Below, in pieces: positions 23,385-34,547 of a stretch of DNA of 64,000 bases (the first letter of the stretch is position 1; each line of letters opens with the position of its first letter). Below the pieces are notes generated by a model. That model searched no databases and was not told where the DNA came from. It was given only the letters and a program-made list of their open reading frames with translations. Position numbers and translations under genes: made by a program. The DNA is from Chamaecyparis obtusa. Its lineage: Eukaryota; Streptophyta; Pinopsida; Cupressales; Cupressaceae. The stretch covers positions 560,501 to 624,500 of the forward strand of contig BSBK01006430.1 in NCBI GenBank assembly GCA_027943335.1. The letters are read 5' to 3'.

Positions 23385-23402
23385 TCCCCAGCAGAGTCGC
23401 CA
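23385..23402 (-). promoter_or_regulatory. Family L primer-binding site
   Basis: Minus-strand TGGCGACTCTGCTGGGGA lies five bases inside the right LTR. The same type of sequence serves as primer site in plant Ty3/gypsy elements such as Ogre/Tat, where it pairs with an arginine tRNA (recalled). It fixes the orientation of the element. Confidence 0.88.
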
Positions 23403-23407
23403 AAAAC

Positions 23408-26353
23408 TGTTGGTTAATAGTTTGTCCTCCTTTAAGATTTATACCTTTGACTCTCTAAATACCCAATGTGTAGAGAACAAAAGGATGTCACCAACGATTG
23501 GGTTAGTGTAAGTCATCTATTACTATAATTTGAATTGACAGGTACAACTCCCTGAATATGCAATGATATGCAATGAATGTTTTTTTATCTATCATCAGAT
23601 TGTTTCTTATAGGATTTAACCAAATTGTTTGTAGGCACAAACAATTCAGGCAGGGAAAGAGTGGACAATGTATAATCCCAATAGAATGTTGATCACAAAT
23701 TATCATGAAGTCTATTATCTAACTTAAACCTACCTCATCTAAGAATGCATATCTACTAATGAGAATAGAAGCAGAATCATATATAGACAGCAAATAGAAT
23801 TGCTTATACTGCAACTACTAATCATGAAATGGAATTCAAGCAGGAATCACAGCTCCATACATAATTGTACTTTCTATTCAGATGCATCTAAATAATAGGG
23901 TGAATAGGAGAAGAAACATACATGAAAGATAAATGGAATTACTTTCACTGCAATTACAAACATGAAATGGAATCTAGCAAGCAATTACAACTTCATATAT
24001 AACTATCCTGTCTATTCACATGCAAATGAAAACTACTAGTTCAACAAACATGAAAACCCAACAAAGTAAATGGAATCACTTATGCTACCCTTACAAGTTT
24101 GTCAACCCCCTACATTGAGCTCCCTTTCTGAATTTATAGATTTTACAATACATAAAGTTCCTCAGAATTCATGACCTTCCCACTTCCTTGAATACAAAGA
24201 GACAAGGCACAAAGAAAGAATATTTTTGATAACAGAATTTGAAACGCCAATCACCGATATAGGAATTAGAAAAGATATCAAAACTGTGACACTTCAATTT
24301 GAATCCTTCATCTTCTTTGAACAACACCTGTCAAGCCAAAGTCCATTGGGCTTCTCAGAGTCAAGTTATCTTTTGAACAATAGTCCATCTGATATACCAC
24401 TGCATCCAACCTTTTTCAAATAGTTCAGAAATACTTAGCATGACCTTATTTGACATAAGGGCTTTATCATCACTACCACCTGTGGCAACCCTTGTCGCAT
24501 CTACTGGACCGCAAGCTACAACATACATCATCTTTAGCATTATATTCTTCTTTCTTTTCCTACCCATGACCTCAGTCGACAGGTCGATCATCCATATCAG
24601 CCTCGATTCTTAGTCACCTTCGACTTATTCATTAACAACAGTTGAAAATTTACATCATCTTTCAATCTCTTTATTTTCCTTAAGTCTCGGGTCCAACCTG
24701 ACAAGTTTCTCATTGGACGATGGTCGTATGATCATGAGAGGAAAGAATATTCCTCACGATCATACGCCAGCCATAGATCTCCTACAGTAAACTCATGTTG
24801 TCACATGATCGCATAGCTCTTTTTTACTTTATGCGATCATGCGACCACTCTTTCCACATGGCAGTGTCTCACCATACCGCACCATATAGATGTTTTTTTC
24901 ACAATGGAGAAGTTGTCTCACCGTATTTCCACCCATCAAACTTAAGGGTGAGGGTGCTTTTTTATAACTTGCAGCACATTCTTTTATCTTTAGATAATAA
25001 TCAAAGCTTCTTTTTATTGACTTGGGCTATAACTTTTCATTGTCGCATGATCGCATGAGTGACATTTTATTCATGCGATCATGCGACCGCTCTATCATTG
25101 GAGCACATGGGTTCCAGTAGAGTACCATCCATCTACTTGAACTTCCATTATCACATCTATGTTGTTGCTTACGTGGACTGCAACTAAAGTCAATTTAATC
25201 TTCCCTATCCTTTGTGCCTCTTTCCCACCTAACTGACTACGCTTCATGCCTTGTCACATGATCGCATGGGTATTATTTTATTCATGTGATCATGTGACCA
25301 CACACCTACCGCAAGGATTTTCACATTATTTGATCCCTTAACCTATGTGGGCCCCCCTCTCTGCATGGAATACTACAATGAATCAGGAACTGCCACATCA
25401 CAAAATCTGACCAGTCACACTTGTCACCATCTCATCATCACACTTGTACTGCTGGCATACATGGGTCCTAGTAGAGCACATTCACTTCCCTAAACTCCAT
25501 TGTCGCATGATCACATAGCATTATTTTATTCCATGCAATCATGCGACCGCTCTCTCATTGGTGTGCATGGATGGATCTCATTCTGCCGTGAAGATAAACA
25601 TGCACAATCAAGGAAAAGCGACAACCGTAGATATGGAATCAAAGATGCGAGCCAAATATTTCTTATTTTGATTCCAAATTAAATACTGAATCATGCCACC
25701 AACACCTTTTTAAAACACATTACAATCAATAATGTCGATTATCCACATGTTCATTATGAAGTTCAGCTCTGTGCACATGAAGAACACACCCGATTGTAGT
25801 CATTATTCATGCACTCATTATTATAGTGAGCATCAACTACATTTTCAGCCATCCAAACTTATCACCAGGCTATTTGTTTCTCAATCCATATATAGGGTAC
25901 CCAATTCATTGCTATCCCATCCAATATCTTTCATTTTCAAAAGAGACTAGATACAATTTGATCTTTGACTTCCTTGCATTCAAAGAATTGAATCCTTGAT
26001 CTTGCACACTATTTTTTATTGCACTCCATGAAGCACTTTAAAAACAACTAACTGTGCATGATCTGAGAATGGCCACATGATGTTTCTAGATGAATCCATA
26101 TGATTTCCACCACCATCCTACTTGAAAAAGATCATTAATTGGAGCACCAAGTCTTTGCCAGGTTAGGATCTACAACCTACCCAGAATGAAGAGATTTTAA
26201 CACAACCCACCCGGCTTGAAATAAGGAGCAATTGCAGGGATACCTGGCAAAGACCTCCTATCCTAGAAAGAAGCTAGACCTAGACACTAGACTTGACAAG
26301 ACCACATGACTCCAACATTGCCAAAAAAATGGGTGACTGAAAGTCAGGCAACA
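23408..26353 (-). repeat. Family L 5' LTR (right), with hairpin array
   Basis: Starts TGTTGGTTAA and ends GGCAACA on the plus strand. It carries the same hairpin array; the copy at 25042-25087 is a perfect 17-bp stem (GTCGCATGATCGCATGA) with a 12-nt loop. Others are at about 24721-24768, 24800-24846, 25253-25298 and 25502-25547. As the 5' LTR in element orientation it would hold the promoter, but I cannot place a TATA box with confidence. Confidence 0.93.
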
Positions 26354-26498
26354 CATACTTGTTTACATTTGAAATAAAATTGCAAATCTATTGAATATCA
26401 TAGCTTCATTGTTAGATCTACTTATACTACTTGATAGCATTCTCTATTTCAATTTCATTATTAAGGTTGATTCCAGACCGAGGTTTGACTAAGGCAAA
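26354..26498 (+). mobile_element. Family G copy A, 5' LTR fragment 2
   Basis: Continues fragment 1 after Family L. It begins with the duplication CATAC and aligns with 46835-46975. It ends with GCAAA (26494-26498), the left target duplication of Gypsy-1. Confidence 0.9.
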
Positions 26499-28176
26499 TG
26501 GTGCAGAGCACCTCCTACTTTGCTAAGTTAGTGAGTGTTTAGGGTTGTGATAGGTGTTTTGGGTGAGTTGGAATAAAATCCACTAGGTTGGATATATGGT
26601 TATGAGTGTAAGAGCCAAATGATCTCATGAGGGTTTATGATAGGTGTTTTGGGTGAGTTGGAATAAGATCCACTAGTTTGGATCTATGGTTATGATTGTA
26701 AGAGCCAAATGAGCTCATGAGGGGTTAGTGGTCCATTTGGCCTAAATGGCCTATAAAGTCTCAAAGTGATAATTTTGGGTAGAAATGGTCTAGGAAAGGT
26801 TTGAGAACCTTAAATATCCTAATTGAGGACTTAGGAGTCACTCTTAATCATTGAGTTTGTCTAAAAGGCCAAATGGCACTCTTTGTCAAAAAGTTGCTAG
26901 CAACTTTGCAAAGTTGCTCGAGCAACTTTTGAAACTTTTTGAAAAGTTTCTCAAATGGAGGTTAAGGTGGTTGTAACCACTCATTCTCAATATATGAGCA
27001 TGGGATCGATGAATTTTAAGGTTTAATGAAGTTTTAGTTTGAATTTCGTAATTAAGAATCTTCTATACGGATGAAATGTTCTAGTTCTCACTATTTTGCA
27101 GGGTTTTCTTGTGCCTTATACGGCCTGTACGAGTTAAATAGGGTGATCAGGACCCATGATAGTATATATTATTTAGTTATCTCCATTCTGAATTTTTTAT
27201 TTTGTTCCTAGATTAGAGTGGTGAAGTTTGAAAGACATTTCAAGGTATTGGTCTGTAAAATCCATTTACAAAGTCTCAGTGCTTGAAATGGCTCTAACCT
27301 TAGCATCCACTGGTGGAAATGGCTGAAACCATAGGGGATGGAAGGTTAGGTTCTATACATAGTCTCTATGATTTCATTTTTTTGTGGCACTAATATTTCT
27401 AGGCTAGGATGGAAGCCCACTGGCTGACTATTAAGAATAGGTGTGCCAGGATAGAGTAAAGAAGGCACTGGTTCGAGCACCCATCATCTTGGAGAAGGAA
27501 ATTAGAAAAATGTGTGGAAGCCCTAATGGGTTCCCTTGAAGAATCACAATGTGATAGAAGGTGTAATGAAGCTTGGATACCAATTTGTTAGCAATTGGTC
27601 TAGACTGGTCCAAAGGCCTAATTAATAGGCTAAAAAGTAAGGCCTACTAGTAAATTAGGTTGTGGGTGTCACCAGAAGCCTAAACTTTGGATTTCAATAG
27701 TTCTAGTGGATACCTTTAATATTTCCAAGGTATTATATGAAGTTTTTTGGGTATTTTTGGAACAGTAAGCCAAAATCAGTGAAAATAGACCTACTAGGAA
27801 TTGAGCCAATTAGGCCTCCTAGTGAGTTTGACACTAAAAGACTTGGTAGTGTATCTAGAAGTGTGGAGAAGGGTTCCAAATTATTTTTGAAGGGTCAAGG
27901 ACTCAATTAAGAGTTGAAGTGATGTGTGTGAAAATCCTAAGCTAGGGTTTGGGATTCTAGAGGGAAGATCTAGTGAATAAGCCTAGGAAATTGAAGGGCT
28001 AAATGACCTCAAGTGTTGTGAATCTTCTATGAATCAACTATATCTTGGAGGAGAAGTTGATAGAGAGGATCTTGGAGATCAAAATTGGGGAAGAAGTCAT
28101 AAGGACTAACCATTGGATGGTTAGAAGAGGTTGGAAGTGTTGGAGGAAGCACTACAGTCCTAAACCCTCTAAATCA
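26499..28176 (+). repeat. Gypsy-1 5' LTR, 1678 bp
   Basis: Starts TGGTGCAGAGC and ends CTCTAAATCA. It contains two copies of a 90-bp repeat (about 26543-26722). A cluster of perfect palindromes lies at 26890-26907 (18 bp), 26902-26915 (14 bp) and 26910-26929 (20 bp). Confidence 0.93.
26890..26929. repeat. Three overlapping perfect palindromes
   Basis: AAAGTTGCTAGCAACTTT, AACTTTGCAAAGTT and AAAGTTGCTCGAGCAACTTT overlap in 40 bp. The equivalent site in the 3' LTR is where another element inserted (33360). Confidence 0.9.
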
Positions 28177-28179
28177 GAG

Positions 28180-28193
28180 TGGTATCAGAGCTA
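28180..28193 (+). promoter_or_regulatory. Gypsy-1 primer-binding site
   Basis: TGGTATCAGAGCTA, three bases after the LTR end, matches the plant initiator-methionine tRNA primer site. Confidence 0.92.
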
Positions 28194-28249
28194 GTATTTC
28201 TTGAAGGTTGTGTATATCTGAAGGGGAGGAGAGTCAAGAGGTTGATAGC

Positions 28250-29554
28250 ATGCCCCCCAAGGCAATGAGTAGGGGTGCCATAGTGGACTTGTTCCAAGAG
28301 CTATTGGCAAAGGTTGGCCTGTCAAAACCAAAAGGTAAGAGGATCACTGAATGGGGTGATGAAAGTGAGGATGAAGATGAAAGTCAAATAGGAGAGACAT
28401 CTAACAAAGGTAAATAAATAGTTGAAGAAAAAGACAAGGTGTTCTTGGATTCTTTCAAATCCATCAATAATGATATCATGGAACACATTACTTACTATAG
28501 TGGAAATTTGAATGGTGAAGATTTGTTGGATTAGCTATAGGCCATAGATAATCAATTTGATTACAAGGAAGTGGCAGAGGAGAAGAGAGTCAGCTATGCC
28601 AAAGCTAGGCTCAAGGGATTTTCATTGGTGTGGTGGAACATGATGCAGGATGATAGAATAACTAATGGGAAAAGGAAGATAGTTACATGGGAAAGGATGA
28701 AAATAAAGTTGAGGGCACAATTATTGCCCATTAATTATGAGATACAAATGTATCAAAAGTTGAAAAATCTGAGAAAAAGGGAGTTAATAGTTAGCACCTA
28801 TACTGAGGAGTTTAATAAGTTAATTCTAAGAGAAAGAAGGTAGGAAGAAGAGGTAGAGAAGGTAGCAAGGTACCTCAATGGATTGAGGCAAGGGATCCAA
28901 GATGAAATCAGCATGATGGCTCCTGATAATAGGCACAAATGCTTTCAGTTAGCCTTGAGAGTAGAGGAGAAGGCTAGGAGGAGGAGTGGAAGTGATTTCC
29001 AACAAAGAGGCAGGGGTAATAGAAATAATAGAGGATTTAGAGGAAGGGGTACTTTTGGTAGAGGACAAAGCCCAAATAGGATGGAAGAGACACCACCTAC
29101 TAACAATAATGGAGGAAATTAGTATAGGAGTTCATTCTAGAGAGGAGGATATAGAGGAAGAGGGCCACTAAGAGGTAGGTTTCAATCCCAAGGAAGAACT
29201 AATTTAGTCTTCACCGGCAGATGCTATAATTGCAATCAAGTGGGACATACAATGGGTAGATGTCCTGAAAAGGGTTCTTTATCATCAATGGGAGAGAGGA
29301 GGAATCAGTTGGTGTCAGAAGAGGACACCCAAAGTTTCACTTCACCTATCTCCAAGGCATGGCCAGTATTGGATGGAGAGAATCTCATGTTGAGAAGGAC
29401 TTTATTGAAGGTTCCCAACACCATGGAACCACCTCAAAGGAAGATCTTATTCAAAACTACTTGTAGGTCTCATGGAAATATATGCAAGGTGATAGTGGAC
29501 TCCGGATCCACTGAGAACATAGTATACTTTACACATAGATGGTGGACAAACTAA
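28250..29554 (+). pseudogene. Gypsy-1 Gag and protease N-terminal remnant
   Basis: One frame from an ATG at 28250 (MPPKAMSRG) runs to 29554 with stops at 28415 (TAA), near 28533 and 28539, 28841, 29120 and near 29137 (TAG). The Gag retrotransposon core shows 'YAKARLKGFSLVWWNMM' and 'YTEEFNKL'. An Arg/Gly-rich stretch and the zinc knuckle CYNCNQVGHTMGRC (near 29221-29262) follow. The aspartic protease begins 'KVIVDSGSTENIV' near 29488; the catalytic Asp-Ser-Gly is present. A frameshift just after it moves the rest to another frame. The alternative upstream start is a TTG at 28208, which I did not choose. Confidence 0.9.
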
Positions 29555-32160
29555 AGCTTAGGAGGATACCTCATACCACTCCCTACAAGGTATCATGGCT
29601 CAATAAGGGATAGAAAATAGTAGTTGATGAACAAACTATAGTTGAGTTTGAAGTAGGAGAATACAAGGACAAGGTCATATGTGACATATTGCCCATGTAT
29701 GCATGTCATCTTCTTTTAGGACTCCCATGGCAGTATGATGTGAAGGCCATACATGATGGTGAAAGGAATAGCTATGTAATCACCAAGCTAGGAAAGAAGT
29801 TTCAGATAGATCCATTGTAGGAACCTAATGAAGAGAATCATGTAGGTACTAGTGCTATGCTCTTGAGTGGGAAAGAGTTTCTAAAGGTTGTGAAGAAGGA
29901 GAAAGAGGTCTATTATGCAGTGATAGTGAAGCCAAAGGAGGAGGCTAAGGAGAAAGTCAGCATACCACCAGAGGTACAAGCATTACTAGAAAGGTACCAT
30001 GAGATAGTAGACAATGGGTTTCCAAGTGCATTTCCACCTATGAGGGAAATAAGCCATCAAATAGACCTAATTCCTAGAGAAAATTTTCCAAACAAGGTAG
30101 CATATAAGATGACACCAAGTCAAAATGCAGAGTTAGCAAAGCAGATTCAAGATTTGTTGGATAAGGGATTGATAAGGAAGAGTTTGAGCCCTTGTTTTGT
30201 ACCTAATATCCTTACACCAAAGAAGGGAGGTACATGGAGCATGTGCACTGATTCTAGGGTGCCATCAACAAGATTAGAATTAGGTACAAATTTCCAATGC
30301 CAAGAATTGAGGACTTGTTAGACAATTTGGGAGGTTCTTGTTATTTCTCCAAGGTGGATTTGAAGTCAATCTATCATCAAATTAGAGTTAGACCTGGTGA
30401 TGAATGGAAGGTAGCCTTCAAGACAAATGAAGGGCTATATGAGTGGCTTGTGATGCTCTTTTGCCTAACTAATTCTCCTAGTACATTTATGAGGCTCATG
30501 AATGAAGTGATGGTTTAGACTTTATAGGTAAGTTTGTAATAGTGTATCTTGATGACATTCTAATTTTTAGAAGGTCTAAGAAGGATCACATGGAGCATTT
30601 GGAGTAGGTCTTGAGGAGACTACATAAAGAGAAGTTGATGATCAATTAGGACAAGTGTGAGTTCTTAAAAACTGAACTAGTTTATCTTGCTTTTGTGGTT
30701 GCTAATGGCTACATGAAGATGGATCTTGATAAAGTCAAGTCAATCTTGGATTGGCCTACACCTAAGTCCATAGGAGATGTTAGGAATTTTCATGGATTGG
30801 CATCCTACTATAGGAAATTTGTGAGGAATTTTAGTCATGTGTGTGCACCTATCCTTAACACCATTAAAGGTGGAATCAAATGTCAATTCAAATCGATAGA
30901 GGTAGCTAATAAAGGGTTTGAGATGTTGAAGAAAAGGATTATAGAACTACCTAATTTGAGGTTTCCTAATTTCAATCAGTTATTTGTGGTGGAATGTGAT
31001 GCTATAAAGCTAGCCATTGGAGCAGTGTTAAGCCAAGAGGGACACCCTGTGGTATTCTTCTTAGAGAAGTTGAATGAGGCTAAAAAAAAGTACTCCACCT
31101 ATGATTTGGAGTTATATGAAATGGTGAAAGCACTAAAAAAGTGGAGACATTATCTCCTACCAAGAGAATTTATGGTATACACAGATAATCATGCCCTTAG
31201 TTTCTTGAATGGGCAACAGAAGTTGAACCAAAGACATCTTAAGTGGGTTGAATCTTTGGAAGCCTGTGCATTTTTTATCAAGCATAAGAAAGGAGTTAGA
31301 AACAAGGTTGTTGATGCTCTCATTAGAAGGCTACTATCTATACAGGAAATTCGATTACAAAGTGTGAGTATGGAAGACTTGAAAGATCTCTACAAAGAGG
31401 ATAGAGACTTCAAGGATGCCTATGAGGCATGTGAAAGGTTTAAATAGGGATTCAAGGTGGAATTAAATGATTACATCTTACAGGAAGGACTTTTATTCAA
31501 AGTACATCTAATGTGTATAGCTCAGTGCTCAATGAGGGAAAACATAGTGCAGGAGAAACACCAAGGGAGCTTGGGAGGCCACTTTGGAGTGGATAAGACA
31601 CTTGAACATGTGAATAGGCATTACTATTGGCCTAAGTTGCAATAAGATGTTAGGAAGTTTGTGGAGAAATGTCAAATCTATCAAAGGGCTAAAGGACAGA
31701 GTAGTAATAGTGGATTGTACCAACCTCCAACCATACCTCAAAGGCCTTGGGAGTGCTTGAGTATGGACTTTGTTTTGGGGTTACCAAAGACACTTAGGGG
31801 ATATGACAGTTTTTTTTTTGTGGTAGACCATTTTAGCAAGATGGCACACTTCATACCATGCAAGAAAACAAATGATTCTTCATGAATTGTAGGTCTATTC
31901 TTTAGAGATATTATTAGGATCCATGGATTACCACTAAATATAGTAAGTGACAAAGACAGAAAGTTTGTGGGCCACTTTTGGAGGACCCTATGGAAGATGC
32001 TAGTTAAAAATTTGTCTTTTTCTTCAGCCTACCATCCAAAATCAGATGGACAAATGGAGGTAGTGAATAGGTCACTAGGGAATTTGCTAAGATGCTTAAC
32101 TAAGAAACATGGATAGTCATGGGATCATATCATAGGGAAGGCATAATTTTCCTATAATGA
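29555..32160 (+). pseudogene. Gypsy-1 protease end, reverse transcriptase, RNase H, integrase
   Basis: The protease tail shows 'CHLLLGLPWQYD' near 29705. Reverse transcriptase follows: 'QIQDLLDKGLIRKS' (about 30145), '[15 protein letters not shown]' (about 30340) and 'YLDDILIF' (about 30544) with the Asp pair. RNase H has 'VVECDAIKLAIGAVLSQEG' and 'VYTDNHALSF'. Integrase has the zinc-binding HQGSLGGHFG...KCQIYQ, where the second Cys of CXXC is Tyr, then 'MDFVLGLP' and 'SDKDRKF'. Frameshifts fall near 30260 and between 30520 and 30540, and again near 32150. In-frame stops include TAG at 30606 and 32116, TAA at 31643 and TGA near 31883. Confidence 0.92.
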
Positions 32161-32850
32161 CTCCATTAATAGGAGTACTAGTAAAATCCCCCTTTGAGAT
32201 AGTCTATGGAACTCATCCTAGAGGGATCCTAGGGTTGAGAGATCTTAGTTTGCAAGATAAAAGGAGTGCTCAAGGGGATACATTTGTAGAGTAGATGAAA
32301 GAGTTGCATGAACAGGTCAAAAGGACCTTACAAAAATAGGGAGAGAAGTATAAAGCCAAGGCAGACCAGTCAAGAAAGGATTTTCAATTCAAGGTAGGGG
32401 ATTTAGTCCTTACCTACCTTAGGAAGGAGAGACTACCCAAGGGCCAGCCTACCAAATTACTTATGAAGAAGATAGCACCCTTGAAGATCTTGCACAAATA
32501 TGGCAAGAATGCTTATGAAGTAGAATTCCCACCTGACTTAGGAATTTCACCCATCTTCAATGTGTGTGACTTGTATCCCTATAAGGGACCATCTCTAGAC
32601 ATGGGTCCTATTGTTTTTTTAGATTTGGGTGATGATGATGGGGTCAAAGATTTGCCAACCCCAATCCCACTAAAATTGGACAGTATATTGGATTCTAACG
32701 TGATCAAGAAGACAAGAAAGGGTACTTATACAAAATATCTAGTTAAATGGTAGGGATTACCTAATGCTAAAGCCATCTAGATGATAGGGATAGATATACT
32801 ATAGCATGGAGTCACCATTGAAGACCTCCTAACTCAAGGGACTTGAGTTC
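32161..32850 (+). pseudogene. Gypsy-1 integrase C-terminus and chromodomain remnant
   Basis: After the frameshift the integrase tail continues with 'FEIVYGTHPRG' and 'VGDLVLTYLRKERLP'. The final part (about 32685-32790) reads 'KTRKGTYTKYLVKW.GLPNA', the signature of the chromodomain at the end of plant chromovirus integrases, a domain linked to targeting heterochromatin. A TAG replaces the Lys expected after Trp, and another replaces the expected Trp near 32780. Confidence 0.85.
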
Positions 32851-32910
32851 TTTGTCCCAGGGGAGTATGGTGTAGAGCACCTCCCACTTTGCTAAGTTAG
32901 TGAGTGTTTA

Positions 32911-33180
32911 GGGTTGTGATAGGTGTTTTGGGTGAGTTGGAATAAGATCCACTAGGTTGGATCTATGGTTATGATTTTAAGAGCCAAATGAGCTCATGAG
33001 GGGTTTTGATAGGTGTCTTGGGTGAGTTGGAATAAGATCCACTAGGTTGGATCTATGGTTATGATTATAAGATCCAAATGAGCTCATGAGGGGTTGTGAT
33101 ATGTGTTTTGGGTGAGTTGGAATAAGATCCACTAGGTTGGATCTATGGTTATGATTGTAAGAGCCAAATGAGCTCATGAG
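32911..33180. repeat. 90-bp minisatellite, three copies
   Basis: The 'A(G/T)GTGTTTTGGG' anchor starts at 32921, 33011 and 33101, exactly 90 bp apart. The 5' LTR has only two units (anchors at 26552 and 26642). The open minus-strand frame with repeating SSFGSYNHNHRSN units is a by-product of a repeat length divisible by three. Confidence 0.92.
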
Positions 33181-33359
33181 GGGTTAGTGGTCTATTTGGC
33201 CTAAATGGCCTATAAAGTCTCAAAGTGACAATTTTGGGTAGAAATGGTCTAGCAAAGGTCTAAGGACCTTACATATCCTAATTGAGGACTTAGGATTCAC
33301 TCTTAATCATTGAGTTGGTCTAAAAGGCCAAATGGCACTCTTTGTCAAAAAGTTGCTAG

Positions 33360-34547
33360 TGTGTGTGTGTGAATTTTGTACCTGATCTGTAAACAAAACA
33401 CTTCAGTAAAACATTAGAGGTTAGTTGAAATCGAAATCATGCAATAATTGAAACTAAACTAACCAGGTGATTTACTGCCTTCTAGTAGATGCGAGTATGT
33501 ATTCTCAAATTATACCGAGATCAATGACCTTGATGACACCTAAATGAAGGATTTGAATGCAAAATCTAGATATGGAATGAATGCAATTAATCTATTTTTT
33601 TGGATTTTCTATGCAATTATGATAAAACTTGATATGAATCTATGCTATATGAAAATTGATATGCTAAAATGATCTAACAATAATATTCTAAATGATATGG
33701 ATACTATGCAAAAATAATGAAAATCTCACAACAACTCGAATTCTCAAGATTGATTCTTCAGTCTCCAATTCAACAGCGTGAGTGTGCAATTCGTGGATGC
33801 ATTTTTTTTATAATGAAGAGCTGAGCCTTGATTTTATAAAAATCTAGGGCTTTGAGGATGCATGAAAGAAAGCCATAAATCACTCAAATAACTCGGGTTG
33901 ATTTTTGAGTTATTTTTAAATAAAGGATATTTAACTCACAAAAACATGCAAAAGCAAAGTTCAACTCAAAATAGAGTTTAGCTTTAATTGATAATTACTA
34001 GTTGTCTGTTTTTCTGATTGTGCATGATTTATTTATGAATTAATTTAATAATAAAGTGATTTATTTCCAACTTAACTGATTTTGAATTAAAACAATTGAT
34101 TTATGGGTTAATCAATTATTTTTCAAACTTTTATTCAAAAACAATATTATTAAAAATTGACAACTTGCTTTCATTAATTAAATAAGAATTTAATCAATTA
34201 TTTTGGATTTATTGTCAAAATTGTATAATACAATTTAGGAATAAATAGAATTAACTTCAATTAAACAATTAAGTGGCAGAATTAAATCTAATTAATTAAA
34301 TATTGAGAATATTCAATTAATCAAACTTTAGGATAAATAGGATTTATCGCCAAATAATCATTAAATCAAAGATAATTAGGATAATTAGGAATATTATTAG
34401 GAATATTCCCCGATGCAAAATTTATGATAATCAATTAGGATTCGATGATGTTTAGATGTGCCTTTGGTTAGGACTTTGATGTCGATTTCATTTGATTTGA
34501 TGATGTAGGAGGTTAATGAACCTATAGCCCATTTTTGGGGTATTACA
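33360..34547 (-). mobile_element. Solo LTR of an unrelated family, 1188 bp
   Basis: Flanked by perfect duplications GCTAG (33355-33359 and 34548-34552). On the minus strand it begins TGTAATACCCC, a common plant LTR start, and ends in a CA repeat (the TG run at 33360-33371). Its removal restores the palindrome seen uninterrupted in the 5' LTR at 26890. No coding content; the interior is AT-rich. Orientation is inferred from the TGTAATACCCC end only. Confidence 0.88.

Larger units (their letters stand above)
18050..26353 (-). mobile_element. Family L: large-LTR non-autonomous gypsy-type element
   Basis: Two long direct repeats (18050-21006 and 23408-26353, each about 2.95 kb) with TGTTG...CAACA ends enclose a 2.4-kb internal region. 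Flanking duplications are CATAT (18045) and CATAC (26354); the unoccupied family G sequence at 46834 reads CATAC. The primer-binding site lies on the minus strand next to the right LTR, so the element is transcribed leftward. There is no protease, reverse transcriptase or integrase; the layout is that of a LARD (large retrotransposon derivative). Its only substantial coding region is an unfamiliar acidic protein in the sense direction. I could not see a clear polypurine tract beside the left LTR. Confidence 0.92.

Noticed and set aside
19042..25950. Short open frames inside the Family L LTRs, some present in both LTRs
   Set aside because: Presence in both copies reflects LTR duplication. They lack protein-like features and some overlap the hairpins.
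18050..26353. Family L read as a plus-strand element
   Set aside because: No primer site follows the left LTR and no polypurine tract precedes the right one on the plus strand, whereas a clear primer site exists on the minus strand and the ORF is in that orientation.
32977..33177. Minus-strand frame encoding a repeated SSFGSYNHNHRSN peptide
   Set aside because: It is the reverse of the 90-bp minisatellite in the Gypsy-1 LTR; a length divisible by three keeps it open by chance.
32911..33180. Possible CRISPR-like array of regular repeats
   Set aside because: Units are contiguous 90-bp tandem copies without unique spacers, inside a plant LTR; the same holds for the 73-bp and 358-bp arrays.
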